Below, in pieces: positions 60,567 to 64,000 of a DNA stretch of 64,000 bases. Source of the stretch: Dastarcus helophoroides (lineage: Eukaryota > Arthropoda > Insecta > Coleoptera > Bothrideridae); assembly GCA_028583605.1 (NCBI GenBank), contig CM053337.1, positions 12,550,634 to 12,614,633 on the forward strand, in the 5' to 3' direction. Each line of letters begins with the position of its first letter. Within the stretch, counting starts at the first letter, position 1. The notes beneath the pieces were generated by a model that was not told the DNA's origin, did no database searches, and saw only the letters and a list, made by a program, of their open reading frames with translations. The position numbers and the translations under genes were made by a program.

Positions 60567-60650
60567 GCTCCACTTGTCGGGTTTCTAGCAGCAAAAACAT
60601 TGGTAAATATTGACCAATGTTTTTGCTGTTAGAAACCCGACAAGGGGAGC
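60567..60650. repeat. 38-bp-arm hairpin
   Basis: Arms 60567-60604 and 60613-60650 pair with two mismatches around an 8-nt loop; inner part GCAGCAAAAACATTGGT / ACCAATGTTTTTGCTG. The length would suit a small-RNA precursor or a MITE core. No TSD recognised. Confidence 0.75.
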
Positions 60651-61639
60651 CAAAAGTAATTTTTGGTGGAGTAATTTTTGCCAAGCAAGAAAAATTACCT
60701 AATTTATTGACTAAAAATAAATGCGCCATTTTAATCGACAAAGTAAACGCGCCTCAAGTATCGAGTGTTTAAATGAAAAAGCCATCAAATGTTCTCAGAT
60801 TTTTTTCTTAGAAGAGAACGTAGCGATAAAGGCTGCGACAAAAAGACTATAAATATGGTCTTCTTGGGCTGCGATTACTTATTGTTTTGGTTAATCTGTC
60901 ACTTTGACATCTTACTTACACTCGTTAGTCGCCTAAGGCTTGGGTTGGATGCAAAACAAATGATTTAAAATCGGAATAGTCTCGCTTCAAATCGGAAGTC
61001 CATTTGGTTTGGTTTAATCATATCTGTAATGGTCTAATCATATCTGTAATGGTCTAATCAATTAGATTCACTGTAACAATTCGGCTTCTAACGAACCATT
61101 AGGAAAAACCCCTCTCTGTACACCAAGGGCAGGGGAACCTATGATAACAAAGCTATCTTTTCTGCAAAAAAGACCTACAAATTTACCATTTCTTTCAGTT
61201 TAAAATTTCGTTATGAATTTCGTACGTCGTAGTTGAATGTGTAAAATGCAATGAACAAGGTGCTGATAAATTGGTGGAATTAGGCGCGCTTAATTCCTCC
61301 CCACACAGTATGCCCCTGACTCGCGTTAATATAAATTGACGGCGTGCGGCGGCCGTAAAGACTATTCAACGCGGGGTACCCTTTTTAAGAAAGGTGGTCG
61401 AAAAGGTTTAAAGTGGTGTTCACCGCAATTTCGGTCCTGCCAAGGGAAGAATTAATTACGTCCCATTAATCATAGTAAGCCACTTTGAAATATACCGGGG
61501 AGGTTGCTATTAAATTGTTTGCTCCGATACTTGCTTTGTTGGTTTATTGTCTGGGCAACCGAGCTTCTCTCGGGGGTTTAATTTTTGTAAAATCTTATTT
61601 TAGTTTTGCAATTAACTATAAATCTCGATCTTTCGCGTT
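60651..61639. other. No gene seen; presumed Gad1 intron 6
   Basis: Mostly unique. A triple GGTCTAATCATATCTGTAAT repeat at 61008-61052. A GC-richer patch at 61265-61450 (ACGGCGTGCGGCGGCCGTAA) has no coding signature. Confidence 0.45.
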
Positions 61640-61927
61640 AATTTTACGTTTAAATTTTAATGCAAGAGAGCACAGCCTTTTCTGCATAGGGTGGCCGATA
61701 CATGAAGTAAGACGTCAACGGCATTTCGCTACCGGTATCCCAGAGAACTGTTTACTGTGGAGTCTTTAGCCGATACACGACGTAAGACGTCAACGCCATC
61801 TCTGTATCAGTATCTTAACATCCAATATAAGCACCGCTAAAGTTTACGAGATGGCTGTAAAAAATGTTTTTTTTTCAAAAAATCGCGTTTTCTCAGAAAA
61901 GACAAAAATTCTAATAGCCCACAAAAG
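61640..61927 (+). repeat. Head of the dispersed element next to the 112-bp satellite
   Basis: Matches 50160-50330 (GACGTAAGACGTCAACGCCA, AGCACCGCTAAAGTTTACGA). A partial duplicate of CGATACA.GA.GTAAGACGTC is at 61697 and 61771. Confidence 0.75.
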
Positions 61928-64000
61928 CAAAGATTTAACCAAAAACGAAATTTCATTCAAATCGTTAGAGCCCTTTTCGAGATACCGAAGATATACATAT
62001 TTATATTTACATGCAAATAATGCTCGTTTAATGGTAGAGGATTTCTTTAACCAAAAATGAAATTTCATCCAAATCGTTAGAGCCGTTTCCGAGATACCGA
62101 AGATATACATATTTATATTTACATGCAAATAATGCTCGTTTAATCGTACAGGATTTTCTTAACCAATAATAAAATTTCAACCAAATCGTTAGAGCCGTTT
62201 CCGAGATACCAAAGGTATACATATTTATATTTATATAGAAGAACTACTAGTTTAATGGGACAGGATTTCCTTAGCCAAAAATCAAATTTCATCCAAATCG
62301 TTAGAGCCGTTTTCGAAATACCAGATATATACATATTTATATTTATATTCAAGAATCACTAGTGTAAATGTGCAAGATTTCTTTTTCCAAAAATAAAATT
62401 TCATCCAAATCGTTAGAGCCATTTCCGAGATACCGAAGATATACATATTTATATTTATATGCAAGTAATGCTGTTTCAATGGTACAGGATTTACTTGACC
62501 AAAAATCAAATTTTATCCAAATCGTTAGAGCCGTTTCTGAGATACCAAATAAATACATATTTATATTTATATTCACGAATCACTAATGTAAATGTACAAG
62601 AGTTCTTTGACTAAAAACAAAATTTCATCCAAATCGTTAGAGCCGTTTCCGAGATACCAAAGATATACATATTTATATTTATTTACAAAGAAGGCTAGTT
62701 TAATGGTACAGGATTTCCTTAACCAAAAATAAAATTTCAGCCAAATCGTTAGAGCCGTTTTCGAGATACCAAATAAATACATATTTATATTTATATTCAA
62801 GAATCAGTAGTGTAAATGTACAAGAGTTCTTTGACCAAAAATAAAATTTCATCCAAATCGTTAGAGCCGTTTCCGAGATACCAAAGATATACATATTTAT
62901 ATTTATTTACAAGGAAGGCTTGTTTAATGGTACAGGATTTCCTTAACCAAAAATAAAATTTCAGCCAAATCGTTAGAGCCGTTTTCGAGATACCAAATAA
63001 ATACATATTTATATTTATATTCAAGAATCACTAATGTAAATGTACACGAGTTCTTTGACTAAAAACAAAATTTCATCCAAATCGTTAGAGCCGTTGCGAG
63101 ATACCAAATAAATACATATTTATATTTACATTCAAGAATCAGTAGTGTAAATGTACAAGAGTTCTTTGACTAAAAACAAAATTTCATCCAAATCGTTAGA
63201 GCCGTTTCCGAGATACCAAAGATATACATATTTATATTTATTTACAAAGAAGGCTAGTTTAATGGTACAGGATTTCCTTAACCAAAAATAAAATTTCAGA
63301 CAAATCGTTAGAGCCGTTTTCGAGATACCAAATAAATACATATTTATATTTACATTCAAGAATCAGTAGTGTAAATGTACAAGAGTTTCTTTGACTAAAA
63401 ACAAAATTTCATCCAAATCGTTAGAGCCGTTTCCGAGATACCAAATAAATACATAAATAAATACATATTATATTTATATTCAAGAAGCACTAGTGTAAAT
63501 GTACAAGAGTTCTTTGACTAAAACAAAATTTCATCCAAATCGTTAGAGCCGTTTCCGAGATACCAAATAAATACATATTTATATTTATATTCAAGAATCA
63601 CTAGTGTAAATGTACAAGAGTTCTTTGACTAAAAACAAAATTTCATCCAAATCGTTAGAGCCGTTTCCGAGATACCAAATAAATACATATTTATATTTAT
63701 ATTCAAGAATCACTAATGTAAATGTACAAGAGTTCTTTGACTAAAAACAAAATTCATCCAAATCGTTAGAGCCGTTTCCGAGATACCAAATAATACATAT
63801 TTATATTTATATTCAAGAATCACTAGTTTAAATGTACAAGAGTTCTTTGACTAAAAACAAAATTTCATCCAAATCGTTAGAGCCGTTTTCGAGATACCAA
63901 ATAAATACATATTTATATTTATATTCAAGAATCACTAGTGTAAATGTACAAGAGTTCTTTAACTAAAAACAAAATTTCATCCAAATCGTTAGAGCCGTTT
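61928..64000 (+). repeat. 112-bp satellite array, at least 19 units, continues past the edge
   Basis: AAATCGTTAGAGCCGTTT spaced 111-113 bp from 61961 to 63985. Units have ATACATATTTATATTTATAT and AGATACCAAA. Two unit types alternate (AAGAATCACTAGTGTAAATG and ACAGGATTTCCTTAACC), so part of the array is a 224-bp dimer. One unit at about 63440 has an extra 10 bp. Small N/I/Y-rich frames are artefacts. Confidence 0.97.

Noticed and set aside
61844..63359. Series of 64-94-codon - frames
   Set aside because: They are the 112-bp satellite read through; the same peptide recurs every unit or two.
61928..64000. Telomeric or centromeric repeat
   Set aside because: Not TTAGG-like, and 19 units next to a dispersed head do not show centromeric scale; left as a local satellite.

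Overview
This is a 64 kb piece of an arthropod nuclear genome, most likely an insect: spliced genes with GT..AG introns, a glutamate decarboxylase (Gad1) matching insect orthologues, a nuclear tRNA-His gene repeated three times, Ty3/gypsy and hAT-type elements, and AT-rich satellite DNA. Nothing bacterial is present. Order and species cannot be told from the window.

The main gene is Gad1 on the + strand. Exon 1 is at 22605-22668, followed by a 23.4 kb intron, exon 2 at 46022-46258, a 10.0 kb intron, and a compact cluster of exons 3-6 (56258-56461, 56998-57116, 57179-57430, 58240-58307). The reading frame runs through all five junctions and gives 314 residues. The rest of the enzyme, with the PLP-binding lysine, lies beyond the right edge. 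A GC-rich promoter with a perfect CRE precedes exon 1. One other gene is touched: an internal exon at 1585-2017 (- strand) of an unrecognised secreted protein with three similar cysteine modules.

The rest is mostly repeats. (a) 1-10.5 kb: degenerate satellite built on the self-complementary word TCGAAATTTCGA, a solo LTR, a 158-bp inverted repeat and a 440-bp GA tract. (b) 11.7-17.6 kb: a complete-length but broken Ty3/gypsy element on the - strand. (c) 17.7-28.1 kb: two oppositely oriented satellite blocks on either side of the Gad1 promoter, plus SINE-like and hAT-like insertions. (d) 28-41 kb: LTR remnants, three more hAT-like elements and more satellite. (e) 38.8-45.9 kb: three identical tRNA-His genes, antisense to Gad1, each with a hairpin trailer. 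(f) 41.5-45.6, 48.4, 53.9-55.2 and 59.3-60.1 kb: arrays of 7-nt (or 7/8-nt) repeats. (g) 55.2-55.8, 58.9-60.3 and 61.9-64.0 kb: longer tandem repeats, the last a 112-bp satellite running off the window.

Most long open frames here come from low-complexity repeats and are not genes. The points most worth follow-up are the covarying trailer hairpin of the tRNA-His genes, the ATAT target preference of the LTR family, a foldback repeat that carries a 3' splice-site-like sequence inside Gad1 introns, the 7-nt arrays, and the three-module cysteine-rich exon.
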